Notes under the pieces: model-generated
What the model saw: the letters and a program-made list of their open reading frames with translations, nothing else
Databases searched by the model: none
Told to the model about the DNA's origin: nothing
Source: Saccharothrix longispora
GTDB lineage: Bacteria > Actinomycetota > Actinomycetes > Mycobacteriales > Pseudonocardiaceae
Length of the DNA stretch: 64,000 bases
Assembly (NCBI RefSeq): GCF_030852425.1
Contig: NZ_NSDM01000010.1
Location: forward strand, 293,686 to 357,685
Direction: 5' to 3'
Shown here: positions 1 through 9,438 of the stretch, piece after piece
How the letters are laid out: each line of letters starts with the position of its first letter
Numbering within the stretch: the stretch's first letter is position 1
Program-made: the position numbers and the translations under genes

Positions 1-640
<640 letters not shown>

Positions 641-928
641 TCACGTCAGCGGGCGCGCGTCGGCGACGTCGTACTCGGCCACCGACGCGGCGAGCACCGC
701 GGCGGCCTGCCCGTCGTCGGGGCCGCTGCCGCGGAACGCCTCGACGGCCGCCTGCGACTCCCAGCGCTCGAAGATCACGACGCGGCCCGGGTCCACCAGG
801 TCCGCGGTGACGGAGAAGTCCAGGCAGCCGGGCGCGTCGCGCGCCTCGCGGACCACGCTCACGCAGTCCGCGAGGTAGGACTCGCGTCGGTGCGGGTCGA
901 CGACCACGTGCCCTGCGACGATCACCAT
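641..928 (-). CDS. antibiotic biosynthesis monooxygenase (ABM)-domain protein
   Basis: A 95-residue single-domain protein of the dimeric alpha/beta-barrel ABM superfamily. It shows the typical opening strand (MVIVAGHVVVDP), an Arg/Glu-rich helix, GCLDFSVTADLVDPGRVVIFE, then the WESQAAVEAF motif. Members act as cofactor-independent oxygenases or quinol monooxygenases; the substrate cannot be told here. The ATG at 928 is preceded by GGAG about ten bases upstream; a longer frame runs upstream but lacks family similarity and crosses the tandem repeat at 962-1007. Probably a single-gene transcript. Confidence 0.8.
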   Translation of the reverse strand: MVIVAGHVVVDPHRRESYLADCVSVVREARDAPGCLDFSVTADLVDPGRVVIFERWESQAAVEAFRGSGPDDGQAAAVLAASVAEYDVADARPLT

Positions 929-961
929 CTGCGGCTCCTCCGTCGGTTCGCATCGGCTGCC

Positions 962-1007
962 GCACAGTATGGCCGCCGGTCGGGGCACAGTATGGCCTCC
1001 GGTCGGG
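962..1007. repeat. two tandem copies of a 23-bp unit upstream of the ABM gene
   Basis: Units at 962-984 and 985-1007 are identical except for one base. Each begins GCACAGTATGG and ends CCGGTCGGG. They lie 34-79 bp upstream of the minus-strand ABM start, in the position of a promoter/operator. On the minus strand each unit contains CATACT, a possible -10 hexamer. A repeated regulator site or a duplicated promoter are both possible. Confidence 0.7.
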
Positions 1008-1136
1008 GCCGGACCCGCCCCGGGCGGGCGCGGCCCCGACCGTCCACATCGGACCCGAGCGGCGGTGCTCCGGCACACCGGACAGGCGTGCCTCCGGCGG
1101 GTCCGGTCGAGCGGGCGGGACGATCGGGGATCGCGG

Positions 1137-2186
1137 TCAGCCCGTGGTGCAGCCGACCGCGGGGGCGTCGGTCCCGGTGGCCAGGTAGCCGAAGGTGCTC
1201 GACCCGCCCGGTTGCAGGGCGCCGTTCCAGCCCGCGTCGCGCGCGGTCGCCGTCGTGCCGTCCTGCGTGACGGTGGTGTTCCACGCCTGGGTGATCCGCT
1301 GGTCGGCGGCGAGGGTGAGCGTGGTGGTCCAGGCGCTCGTCATCCTGGTGGTGTCGTTGCGCACGGTCACCTCGCCCTGGAAACCGCCGCTCCAACGGCT
1401 GACCACGCGGTGCGTCGCGGTGCATGCGCCGCTCGGCGGGGGCGTCGTGGTGGTCGTGACGGGCGGGGTGGGGTGGGGGTCGCCGAGGGCGGCGGCGAGG
1501 GCCGGGTACCAGCGGTCGGCCATCTTGCGGAAGCCCGAGTCGACCGGGTGCACGCCGTCGCCGGTGTCGGTCGCGGCGTCGAAGCCGGTCCACTGGTCGA
1601 CCACGGTGACGGGGGAGTGCGGCGTGGTCTTGCCCGCGGCCCAGGCGGGGATGGCCTCGTTGAGCGCCACCACGCGTTCCGCGCACTCGGCGCAGCCGGC
1701 GGGTTCCATCGGGATGATCTGCGCGACCAGGACCTTCACGAACGGGTTCTCGGCCCGCATCTGGTCGACGAGCGTCGAGTAGGCGGCGAGGACCGAGTCG
1801 AGCGGGATGTGGCCGCCCCACATGTCGTTGGTGCCCAGGTGCATCAGGACGATGTCGGGTTCGGCGGCGTCGAGCCACGCCGGCAGCAGGCCCTGGGCGG
1901 CGATGCCGGTGGCGGAGTGGCCGCCGTGCCCCTCGTGGTCACCGTCGTGCGGCACGGAGCAGCCGCCGCCGGTCTGGCTGCCGACGAAGTCGACGTTGAA
2001 GTAGCCGGCCTGCTGGAGCCGGTCCCAGAGCAGGGCCCGCCAACACCCCGGCCCGGCGGTGATGGAGTCGCCGAGCGGCATGATGCGGTACCGCACCTCC
2101 GCCGAGGACGGCGGCTGGGCCGCCACGACGCCCAGCGCCGCGACGACGGCCGCCACGAGCAGGGACAGCAGGGATCTGCGGGACAT
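1137..2186 (-). CDS. secreted SGNH/GDSL esterase with C-terminal CBM2
   Basis: Exported carbohydrate esterase (CE3/acetylxylan-esterase-like) of 349 residues. A Sec signal peptide covers about residues 1-29. The SGNH domain spans about 33-236: block I IMPLGDSITAG with the nucleophile Ser41, block III HLGTNDMWGG, block V DGVHP with the catalytic Asp and His. A Pro/Thr linker follows, then a CBM2 of about 95 residues opened by Cys and closed by VGCTTG, with the usual aromatic residues (RWSGGFQGEV, AWNTT, GWNGAL). Start ATG 2186 has AAGGGAA upstream. A CebR-like palindrome lies 122 bp upstream. The SGNH-CBM2 gene at 49691 has the same architecture but low identity. Confidence 0.88.
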   Translation of the reverse strand: MSRRSLLSLLVAAVVAALGVVAAQPPSSAEVRYRIMPLGDSITAGPGCWRALLWDRLQQAGYFNVDFVGSQTGGGCSVPHDGDHEGHGGHSATGIAAQGLLPAWLDAAEPDIVLMHLGTNDMWGGHIPLDSVLAAYSTLVDQMRAENPFVKVLVAQIIPMEPAGCAECAERVVALNEAIPAWAAGKTTPHSPVTVVDQWTGFDAATDTGDGVHPVDSGFRKMADRWYPALAAALGDPHPTPPVTTTTTPPPSGACTATHRVVSRWSGGFQGEVTVRNDTTRMTSAWTTTLTLAADQRITQAWNTTVTQDGTTATARDAGWNGALQPGGSSTFGYLATGTDAPAVGCTTG

Positions 2187-2307
2187 GGTCGTTCCCTTCC
2201 CGGCGCCGGCGCCGCCGTTCGCGACGGGGCCGGCGCCCGAACGAGCGGGGGGTCGCTTCGCGCCTCGGTCGCCGTGACGACGGCCGCCCTGGAGCGGCGG
2301 ACGACGC

Positions 2308-2321
2308 CGGGAGCGTTCCCG
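2308..2321. promoter_or_regulatory. CebR/CelR-like operator candidate upstream of the SGNH-CBM2 esterase
   Basis: CGGGAGCGTTCCCG matches 11 of 14 positions of the CebR/CelR box TGGGAGCGCTCCCA known from Streptomyces and Thermobifida cellulase genes. It lies 122 bp upstream of a gene for a cellulose-binding esterase, a sensible target for cellobiose-responsive repression. Confidence 0.45.
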
Positions 2322-2455
2322 GGGGTGTTCGCACCATCCGGCCGCGCACGCCGGAGGTCAACGGCCCCGGCCGCGAACGGACGGGCATTCACCCGACCGG
2401 CCGACGTCCTCGTCTCGCATGGCGCTGCGCGGAGGCGTCGGCGGCGGGACCGGGC

Positions 2456-2872
2456 TCAGACGCCCGACGCCTCCGGGTGGCGCGGCCGGACGGAGGCCGG
2501 TACCGCGAGCCCGAGGATCAGCGCGGGCAGCGCGAAGTAGACGCCGGGGCCGAGGCCGAGCACCAGCGCCCAGACGAGCAGCGCCGACGCCGCGACCGCC
2601 GTGACCACCCCCGCGGCGCGGCCGGTGAGGTCGGCGACCACGACCGCCGCCACGACGACCAGCGGAACCCCGAGCAGGTAGGCGGTGGCGCCGCCGCTGT
2701 CGGACCACACCACCGGGAACAGCGCGACCGCGATCCCTACCGTCACCGCGACCGCGACCCACCGCAGCGCCCGGCCGGTCGTCCCGGGAACCGCCCACCG
2801 GCCGCGCAGGCGGACGAGCGCGGCGGCGGTCAGGACCAGCGCGAGGCACGCGCCTGTGATGGTGGCGATCAT
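2456..2872 (-). CDS. small integral membrane protein of unknown function
   Basis: 138 residues with four predicted hydrophobic segments (about 1-20, 37-58, 65-85, 90-125) separated by short Arg-rich or polar loops, and a basic cytoplasmic tail. No catalytic motif or named family was recognised. Start ATG 2872 has GGAGG eight bases upstream. It is divergent from the STAS-phosphatase set that follows. Confidence 0.6.
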   Translation of the reverse strand: MIATITGACLALVLTAAALVRLRGRWAVPGTTGRALRWVAVAVTVGIAVALFPVVWSDSGGATAYLLGVPLVVVAAVVVADLTGRAAGVVTAVAASALLVWALVLGLGPGVYFALPALILGLAVPASVRPRHPEASGV

Positions 2873-3051
2873 CCCGACACCTCCGGTTCGACCGGCCCGA
2901 CCCGGGCTCGTCCCGACCGTACTGCACGCGTCGGCCTCGCGGACCGGGTCGCCGACACGGGATGCGACGACCGTCCCGTCGCGGGTGGAACGCCGCTCCG
3001 CTCATTACGATCGAGGTGGACTTCGGAACGGTCGGGTGGAGGCTGCGACTG

Positions 3052-3431
3052 GTGTTCTCCGTGCGGAGCGGGCGGGAGGCGGGAGCGGTCGTGCTGTGGT
3101 TGCGCGGCGAGCCGGACCACCACAGCGTCGTGCGGCTGGAGGACGCGACCGACGGGCTGCCGGACGGCGGTGACGCGGTCGTCGTCGACCTGGGGCCGTG
3201 ACGTTCTGCGACTCGTCCGGCCTGTCGGGCCTGGTGCGGCTGGGGCAGGTGCTGGCCGCGCGCGGGGCCGTCCTGAGGCTGGCGGGAGTACCCGCCGGGA
3301 TGCTCAAGACGCTGTCCCTCCCCGGGCTGGACCAGGTGCTCCACGTCTTCCCCGACGTGGCGAGCGCCGCGCGTGCCGACGTCGGTGACGAGGTGGGCGC
3401 GACGACGGGCGGAGACGGTGATGGCTCGTGA
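3052..3431 (+). pseudogene. STAS-domain anti-sigma factor antagonist split by a frameshift
   Basis: Two overlapping frames together rebuild one STAS antagonist (RsbV/SpoIIAA type). Frame one (3052-3201) carries AVVLWLRGEPDHHSVVRLED and VVVDLG; frame two (from GTG 3198 to 3431) carries TFCDSSGLSGLVRLGQVL, including the DSSG loop whose Ser is phosphorylated in this family, and the C-terminal helix. A normal member reads DLGGLTFCDSSG without a break, so about one base is missing near 3195-3200. The first stop overlaps a GTG (GTGA), so re-initiation and a two-piece protein cannot be excluded; sequencing error is also possible. GGAGG precedes the GTG start at 3052. The second frame overlaps the phosphatase start. 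Confidence 0.65.
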
Positions 3432-4995
3432 CGACCGGGTCGCCGGACCCGACCCCGCGCCCGGACGACCGCCGGACACCTCCGACCTCCGGGCGCTGTT
3501 CGGGCGGTCCGCCGCCGCGTTCGCCCTGCTGTCGGGACCCGCGCACATGGTGGAGGCGGCCAACGACGCGTTCTTCGAGGCCATCGGCGGCGGGGACCGG
3601 GCGCGCACCGGGCTCCCGATCGCGCAGCTGGTGCCGGAACTGGCCGAGCAGGGGTTCCTGGACCTGCTCGACGGCGTCTACCGCACCGGGCGCCCCTGCT
3701 CGGCTCGCGACGCGCGGATCGTGCTGGGCGAGGCGGGCCGCGAGCGCGAGGCGTACTTCGACCTCGTCTACGAGCTGCGGCGCGACCAGGGCGGCATCGT
3801 CACGGGCGTGACGGTGCTGGGGGTGGAGGTCACGCAGGTCAAGCACGCCCAACGGCTGACCGCCGAGCACCGGGCTCTGCTGGAGCAGATCACCCGCGCC
3901 ATGCCGGCCGACGTGCTGGACGGCATGGCGCGGGTGATCGAGGAACTGGTGCCCGACACGCTGGTGTCGGTGCTGCTGGCCGACCAGGACGGCGCGCACC
4001 TGCGGCACGGGGCCGCGCCGAGCCTGCCCGACTTCTACAACCGGGCCGTCGACGGCATCGCCATCGGGGAGGGCGTGGGCTCCTGCGGCACCGCGGCCCA
4101 CCGGCGCAGCCCCGTCGTCGTCACCGACATCGCGAGCGACCCGTCCTGGGCCGACTTCCGCGACCTGGCGTCCCGCGCGTCGCTGGCGGCGCGCAACGCC
4201 CGCCAGTACACCGAGCGCACCCGTCTCGCCCACGACCTCCAGGCGGGGCTGCTGCTGCCCGACCTGCCCGCGGTGCCGGGCGCCGACGTGGCCACCCACT
4301 ACCACCCGGCCGGTGAGGGCCTGGAGGTCGGCGGCGACTTCCACGACGTCTTCCCGCTGCCCGACGGGCGCTGGGCGTTCCTGATCGGCGACGTGTGCGG
4401 GCGCGGCGCCCGTGCCGCCACCACCACCGCCCTGGTCCGCAACACCGCCCGCGCCATCGCCCGCGTGCTGCCCGACCCCCGGCAGGTCGTGCGGGCCGTC
4501 AACACCGCCCTGATCGAGCGCCCGCGCGGCCACGGCACCGGGTTCGTCACCCTCGTCCACGGGCACCTGGACGACCGCCGCGGCCACCTCGCCGCGGAGC
4601 TGATCCGCGCCGGGCACGTCGTGCCCCGCGTCCTGCGCGCCGACGGCACGGTGATCGCGTCGAGCACCCGGGGCATGCTGCTGGGCGTCACCCCGGACCC
4701 CGTCTTCGACGTCGGCCGGATCGACCTGCACCCCGGCGACAGCCTGGTCCTCGTCACCGACGGCATCACCGAGGCCCGCGCCCCCGACGGCGCCCAGTTC
4801 GACGACGAGGGGCTCGACACCGCCCTCGCCCGCTGCGCCCGCCCCACCGCCGGCGACACCCTCGACTCCCTGATCGCCGCGGTCGCCGACTTCACCGGCG
4901 GCAACGTCGGCGAGGACGACCAGGCCGCCCTGGTGCTGACCGCCCGACCGGCCGTTCCGCCGCCGCGGGGTTTGGCCGCCGCCCCCACCGGGTAG
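3421..4995 (+). CDS. PAS-GAF-PP2C (SpoIIE-type) serine phosphatase
   Basis: Probable partner-switching phosphatase that dephosphorylates an STAS antagonist and so frees a sigma factor or other target. 524 residues from ATG 3421, which overlaps the end of the STAS frame and implies coupled translation. An N-terminal PAS domain (about 18-125) is followed by a GAF domain (about 140-255) and a PP2C domain (about 275-505) with the metal-binding motifs GLEVGGDFHDVFPLPDG, LIGDVCGRGA and VLVTDGITEA. The GAF domain looks shortened: after DPSWADFRDLASR the text jumps straight to SLAARNARQYTERTRLAHDL, so most of its C-terminal half is absent. Next gene is an RsbW-like kinase. Confidence 0.85.
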   Translation: MARDDRVAGPDPAPGRPPDTSDLRALFGRSAAAFALLSGPAHMVEAANDAFFEAIGGGDRARTGLPIAQLVPELAEQGFLDLLDGVYRTGRPCSARDARIVLGEAGREREAYFDLVYELRRDQGGIVTGVTVLGVEVTQVKHAQRLTAEHRALLEQITRAMPADVLDGMARVIEELVPDTLVSVLLADQDGAHLRHGAAPSLPDFYNRAVDGIAIGEGVGSCGTAAHRRSPVVVTDIASDPSWADFRDLASRASLAARNARQYTERTRLAHDLQAGLLLPDLPAVPGADVATHYHPAGEGLEVGGDFHDVFPLPDGRWAFLIGDVCGRGARAATTTALVRNTARAIARVLPDPRQVVRAVNTALIERPRGHGTGFVTLVHGHLDDRRGHLAAELIRAGHVVPRVLRADGTVIASSTRGMLLGVTPDPVFDVGRIDLHPGDSLVLVTDGITEARAPDGAQFDDEGLDTALARCARPTAGDTLDSLIAAVADFTGGNVGEDDQAALVLTARPAVPPPRGLAAAPTG

Positions 4996-5059
4996 TACCG
5001 ATCGGCCGCACCGCGTGCCGAGACGAACGCCGGCACGAGCAGGGAGAGCCCGGGAACGT

Positions 5060-5458
5060 GTGAACACCGAGACGCCCGGGTCGAACGGCGGGTTCGCCTT
5101 CTCCCCGCACGAGCCACCACCCCTGTCCAGGCTGCGGCAGTGGGTGCGGACGCGCCTGCGCGACGCGTCCGCCGACCTGGTCTGCGACGTCGAGCTGGTG
5201 ATCACCGAACTGGTGTCGAACGCCTACGACCACGGGCGCGGGCTGCTGGCGGTGAGCGTGGTGCCGCTGGCCGACGGCGCGGTGCGGGTCGAGGTGGACG
5301 ACGCGGCGTCCGACGCGGTCCTGCGACTCGGGAAGTCGGCGCTGGGGACGACCCGCGGGCGCGGGCTGGTCGTCATCGACAGCGTGTGCTCGGCGTGGGG
5401 CGTGCGGCGCCGGCCCGACCGCAAGACCGTGTGGGCCACCGTCCCGAACCCCGCCTGA
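5060..5458 (+). CDS. RsbW/SpoIIAB-like anti-sigma serine kinase (HATPase)
   Basis: 132-residue GHKL ATPase. The N box ELVSNAYDHG, a short G1 region (VEVDDAASD) and the G2-type loop GTTRGRGLVVID are visible. Such proteins bind and phosphorylate STAS antagonists or hold sigma factors. It completes an antagonist/phosphatase/kinase triad with the two genes before it. GTG 5060 is taken as start, with GGGAG 13 bases upstream; the earlier in-frame extension is Arg/Ala-rich without similarity. Confidence 0.8.
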   Translation: MNTETPGSNGGFAFSPHEPPPLSRLRQWVRTRLRDASADLVCDVELVITELVSNAYDHGRGLLAVSVVPLADGAVRVEVDDAASDAVLRLGKSALGTTRGRGLVVIDSVCSAWGVRRRPDRKTVWATVPNPA

Positions 5459-5517
5459 CGCCGCGGGCCGGCGGAACATCCCGGACGTCGGCCCGACCGC
5501 GGTGGCGGGAACCGTCG

Positions 5518-6170
5518 GTGGACGGCATTCCAGCCGCTGGTGAGCGGCTCGGCACGGCACCACGATCGACCCGTGACGCCGTTCCGGCCACGCCGACCGG
5601 ACCGTTCGCCCGCGAGGCGCCGGGCTTCCCGCGAACCTCGGTGTCCCCGGCCGTGGTCGACCACGGCATCCGCGCGTACGCCTGCGCGGAGTTCCCGGTG
5701 GACCGCTGGGACGTCCGGGGGCACGAGGAGCACGACCCCCGGGCGTTGTTCTTCGCCGCGACCCCGCACGACCTCGGCCCGGTCGAGGCGGGCGCCCGGC
5801 GGCCGGACCGGTTCGAGGACGCCGACACCGCGGACCGGGTGTGGGCGGCGATCGCCCTGCACACCCCCACCGGCATCGCGCAGCGCCGCGGCCTGCCGTG
5901 CCGGCTGGTCGCCACCGGCACGGCGCCGGACTTCGGCGCGGCCTCCGAGGCCGTCACCGACGAGATGGCCGCCGACCTCCACGACCGCCACCCGCGCCGG
6001 GGCACCGCCTCGGCCCCGCACGCCGGGATCGTCGGGCAGGCGCGGACGGTCCCCACCAAGGCCCCGGTCGGCCCGCCGGCCCGGTACCCGGTCGAGGCCG
6101 ACGACCCGGGCGTGCCGGCGGACATCCCGATGCGGTGGGGCGACCGAGCGGGGTGCCCGGCGACGTGGTC
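5518..6170 (+). pseudogene. degenerate HD-domain (metal phosphohydrolase-like) gene
   Basis: The frame encodes recognisable pieces of a small HD-domain family: SPAVVDHGIRAYACAEF, LFFAATPHDLGPVEAG, VWAAIALHTPTGIAQRRG, DFGAASEAVTDEMAADLHDR. The metal-ligand His and HD pair remain. Compared with usual members, a segment between the HD motif and the following helix is missing, the N-terminal helix has no good start or RBS (GTG 5518 is the best candidate), and the expected stop is absent: the frame runs on antisense into the ABC permease gene. Decay is the likeliest reading. Confidence 0.5.
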
Positions 6171-8573
6171 CTACTCGGTGTCGCTGCGCAGCGCGTCGAG
6201 CACCGGGAGCCCGGCCGCCCGGCGCGCGGGCAGCAGCGCGGCCGTCACACCGATCAGCGCGGTGACCGCGGCGAGCACCGCGAGCCTGCCCCACGGCACG
6301 ACGACGTCGATACCGCCCTGGCTCCGCACCAGCACGACCCCGATCACGCACCCCGCCACGAGACCGAGCACGGCGCCCAGCGCGGCGACCACCAGTGATT
6401 CCAGGCGGAGCACCGACCTCACCTGCTTCCGGTCGAGCCCGACCGCGCGCAGCAGGCCGATCTCCCTGGTGCGCTCCAGCACGGACATCGTCATCGTGTT
6501 CACCACCGCGAGCGCGCCGATCAGCCCGGACACGCTCAGCAGCGCGTAGAGCACGGCGAGGAACTCCGCGTACTGCGCGCCCACCGCCTCCAGGTGGTCG
6601 GCGTGCGTCCGGACGACCGCCGTCGGGTTGTCCAGGGTGGTCCTGATCGCGTCGCGCAACGCCTCCGCGCCGTCCGGGGCGGACTGGACCAGCACGGTGC
6701 CCGGCGAGCGGTCGGGCAGGGCGTCCGCCGGGAGCACGGCCTCGTGGTCGAACCCGCGCGGCGCGTCGAAGACCGCCTTGACGGTCGCCGAGAGCGGCGT
6801 CCCGCGCGAGTCGCCGGACAGGACCGAACCGAGCCGCCAGCCGTACTGCCGCGCCGCCTCCGAGGTGACGGCGACACCACCCGCCAGGTCGTCCAGCGAA
6901 CCCTCGCGCGCGGTGATCCCGAAGAAGTCGTCCAGCGCGCCGGGGTCCGCGGCGGCGAAGGCGACGGAGTCCCCGTCGGGCAGTCGGAGCAGACCGGGCG
7001 TGACGGGGGTGACCGCCCGCACACCCGGGATCGCCGCGACGCGCTCCGGCAGGTCGGGCGCCAGTTCGGCGAACTCGATGGCGTTGATCCGGACGTCCGC
7101 GCGCTCACCGGTGTCCGCCTCCCGCACGGCGTCCGCGTCGGCCGACACGATCGGCACGGTCACCGCGGCGCAGACCGCCAGGCACACCATCAGCGCGCTC
7201 GACGTGGAGGCGGTGCGACGCGGGTTGCGGCGGGCGTTCTCCACGGCGAGCTTGCCGCGGATGCCGGTCAGCGCGACCAGCGGACGCCGCAGCACGGCGG
7301 TGAGGCCGGCGGCGGCCAGCGGGGTCAGCACGACCAGGCCGATCACCAGCAGCGGCGCGCCGAGGTAGACGAGGTCCTGGCTGCCGGCCGCGGCGAGCGT
7401 GACGGCGACGCCCACCGCGGTCACGACGACACCGACGGCGTTCCGGCGGCGCAACGACTTGACGGGCGGCGGCACACCCGCGCGCAGCGCGGCGACCGGG
7501 GGGACGGAGGCCGCCCGGCGGGCCGGCAGCCACGCCGCCGCCACCGTGACGCCGAGGCCCACGCCCAGCGCGGCGAGCACGGCCTCGGGCGCGAAGGCGT
7601 CCACCGGGCCGGCCGGCCCCTCGGTGACCGCGAACAGGTCGCCCAGCAGGACGGCCCCGCCGACGCCGAGGGCGTAGCCCAGCACCGTCGCCACCCCGCC
7701 GATCAGCAGCGCCTCGGCCAGCACCATGCGCGTCACGTGGCGGCGGTCCGCGCCCACCGCGCGCAGCAGCGCGTGCTCCCTGCCGCGGGCGGCGGCCAGC
7801 ATCGTGAAGGTGTTGGCGACCACGAACACCGCGACGAACAACGCCACCGCGGCGAACCCGAGCAGGATCGAGGTCAGCTTCCCCGTGCCCGCCAGGGCGG
7901 TCCCGGCGCCGACGACCTCGACGAAGGTGCCGGACGGCACCACCTCCCGCACGGCCGCGGCGAGCGCCGCCTCCGAGGTGCCCGCCGTCGGGGTGAGCGC
8001 GATCCTGGTGTCGCCGAACAGTTCCCGCGCCGTGCCCGGGTCGAAGACCGCGAGCGTGCCGCCCGCCGCCGTCTCCGGCGACCTGGCCGAGACGACACCC
8101 GAGACGGTGAACGCGCGGGTGGTCCCGGTCACGACGAGGCGGACCCGGTCGCCGACCCGGTAGCCGGTGCGCTCGGCCGTCCACTCGTCGAGCGCGACCT
8201 CCCCGCCCCCGGACGGCGCCCGCCCGGACACCGTGGGGTGCTCGCCCTCGACGCGGTTCACCCCCACCGCCGCGCCGGGCGGACCTACCAGCGCGCCGTC
8301 GCGGTCGACGACGAACGCCCGACCCTGCGAGTAGGCGGTCGCGGTGGCCACGCCCGCGACGCCGCGCGCCGCCTCGAAGACGCCCGGGTCGAGGGTGTCG
8401 AGGGTCGTGACCTCCACGCCCGGCGCCGGGAGCGACGCGGTGATCGAGGCCCGGACGGACGCGGTGTAGAGCAGGGCGCCGACGACGAACGCGACGCCGA
8501 GCACGACCGCGGTCGCCGGCAGCAGGAAGCGCGATCGGCGGGCGAGCACCGAGCGCAGTGCGAGGCGGAACAT
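6171..8573 (-). CDS. MacB/FtsX-type ABC transporter permease
   Basis: 800-residue permease with two FtsX modules. An N-terminal helix (about 15-40) and an extracytoplasmic MacB-core-like domain are followed by three helices (about 250-390), then a further helix pair, a second periplasmic domain, and three C-terminal helices ending VLDALRSDTE. The typical FtsX signatures REHALLRAVGADRRHV and REIGLLRAVGLDRKQV are both present. ATG 8573 overlaps the stop of the ATPase gene (TGATG), so the two are cotranslated. Family members export lipids, peptides or antibiotics; substrate unknown. Confidence 0.88.
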   Translation of the reverse strand: MFRLALRSVLARRSRFLLPATAVVLGVAFVVGALLYTASVRASITASLPAPGVEVTTLDTLDPGVFEAARGVAGVATATAYSQGRAFVVDRDGALVGPPGAAVGVNRVEGEHPTVSGRAPSGGGEVALDEWTAERTGYRVGDRVRLVVTGTTRAFTVSGVVSARSPETAAGGTLAVFDPGTARELFGDTRIALTPTAGTSEAALAAAVREVVPSGTFVEVVGAGTALAGTGKLTSILLGFAAVALFVAVFVVANTFTMLAAARGREHALLRAVGADRRHVTRMVLAEALLIGGVATVLGYALGVGGAVLLGDLFAVTEGPAGPVDAFAPEAVLAALGVGLGVTVAAAWLPARRAASVPPVAALRAGVPPPVKSLRRRNAVGVVVTAVGVAVTLAAAGSQDLVYLGAPLLVIGLVVLTPLAAAGLTAVLRRPLVALTGIRGKLAVENARRNPRRTASTSSALMVCLAVCAAVTVPIVSADADAVREADTGERADVRINAIEFAELAPDLPERVAAIPGVRAVTPVTPGLLRLPDGDSVAFAAADPGALDDFFGITAREGSLDDLAGGVAVTSEAARQYGWRLGSVLSGDSRGTPLSATVKAVFDAPRGFDHEAVLPADALPDRSPGTVLVQSAPDGAEALRDAIRTTLDNPTAVVRTHADHLEAVGAQYAEFLAVLYALLSVSGLIGALAVVNTMTMSVLERTREIGLLRAVGLDRKQVRSVLRLESLVVAALGAVLGLVAGCVIGVVLVRSQGGIDVVVPWGRLAVLAAVTALIGVTAALLPARRAAGLPVLDALRSDTE

Positions 8574-9328
8574 CAGCGCACCTCCTGCCCCGCGTCGAAC
8601 CGGCGCATCCGGTCGAGCACCCGGTCCGCGGTCGGTCGCTCCATGCTGTCGACGAGCCTGCCGTCCGCCAGGAACAGCACGCGGTCCGCGTAGCCCGCGG
8701 CGACGGGGTCGTGCGTCACCATCAGCACGGTCTGGTCCCACTCGTGCGCGCACAGCCGCAGCAGGTCGAGGAGGCGGGCGCCGGACCGGGAGTCCAGGTT
8801 GCCGGTCGGCTCGTCCGCCACCACCAGGTCGGGCCGGGTGATCAGGGCGCGGGCGCACGCCACGCGCTGCTGCTGACCCCCGGACAACTGGGCGGGCCGG
8901 TGGTCGAGCCGGTCGGCGAGGCCCATCGCCCCCACGATGCGCTCCGCCCACGCCGCGTCGGGCTCGCGCCCGGACATCGACAGCGGCAGCACGACGTTCT
9001 CCCACGCGGTGAGCGTGGGCAGCAGGTTGAACGACTGGAACACGAAACCGACGCGCTCGCGGCGCAGCCTGGTCAGCTCCCGCTCGGACAGCGAGCCGAG
9101 GTCGATCCCGCCGATCCTGGCCCTGCCGCTGCTCGGGGCGTCCAGACCGGCCAGGCAGTGCGTGAACGTCGACTTGCCTGATCCTGACGGTCCCATCACC
9201 GCCGTGAACTCACCCCGTCGGAAGCGCGCGGACACACCGTCCAGCGCGACCACGGTGTTCCCGCCGTGCCCGTACACCTTGCCGAGTGATTCCGCCTCGG
9301 CCACCACCTGATCCGTCACGGTGGGCAA
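8573..9328 (-). CDS. ABC transporter ATPase (LolD/MacB family)
   Basis: 251 residues. Walker A GPSGSGKST (46-54), Q-loop VGFVFQSFNLLPTLTAWENV, signature LSGGQQQR, Walker B LVVADEPTGNLDS and H-loop VTHDP are all intact. It powers the permease encoded by the overlapping downstream gene. The pair is divergent from a histidine kinase/regulator pair, a common arrangement for drug- or peptide-responsive exporters. Confidence 0.93.
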   Translation of the reverse strand: MPTVTDQVVAEAESLGKVYGHGGNTVVALDGVSARFRRGEFTAVMGPSGSGKSTFTHCLAGLDAPSSGRARIGGIDLGSLSERELTRLRRERVGFVFQSFNLLPTLTAWENVVLPLSMSGREPDAAWAERIVGAMGLADRLDHRPAQLSGGQQQRVACARALITRPDLVVADEPTGNLDSRSGARLLDLLRLCAHEWDQTVLMVTHDPVAAGYADRVLFLADGRLVDSMERPTADRVLDRMRRFDAGQEVR

Positions 9329-9438
9329 TGCTGTCCGCGCGTCGCCCCGCGCGGATCGACCGTGCGGTGGACCCGGACCGCCCCGTCTCCGCCTTTCGGT
9401 CGAGGTGTCCCGTGAGGACGCTGTCGTAGCGTTCTGCC

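Noticed and set aside
8574..9005. N-terminal extension of the ABC permease frame upstream of ATG 8573.
   Set aside because: It reads the ATPase gene in another frame; the TGATG overlap and the hydrophobic MFRLALRSVLARR start fix the permease start at 8573.
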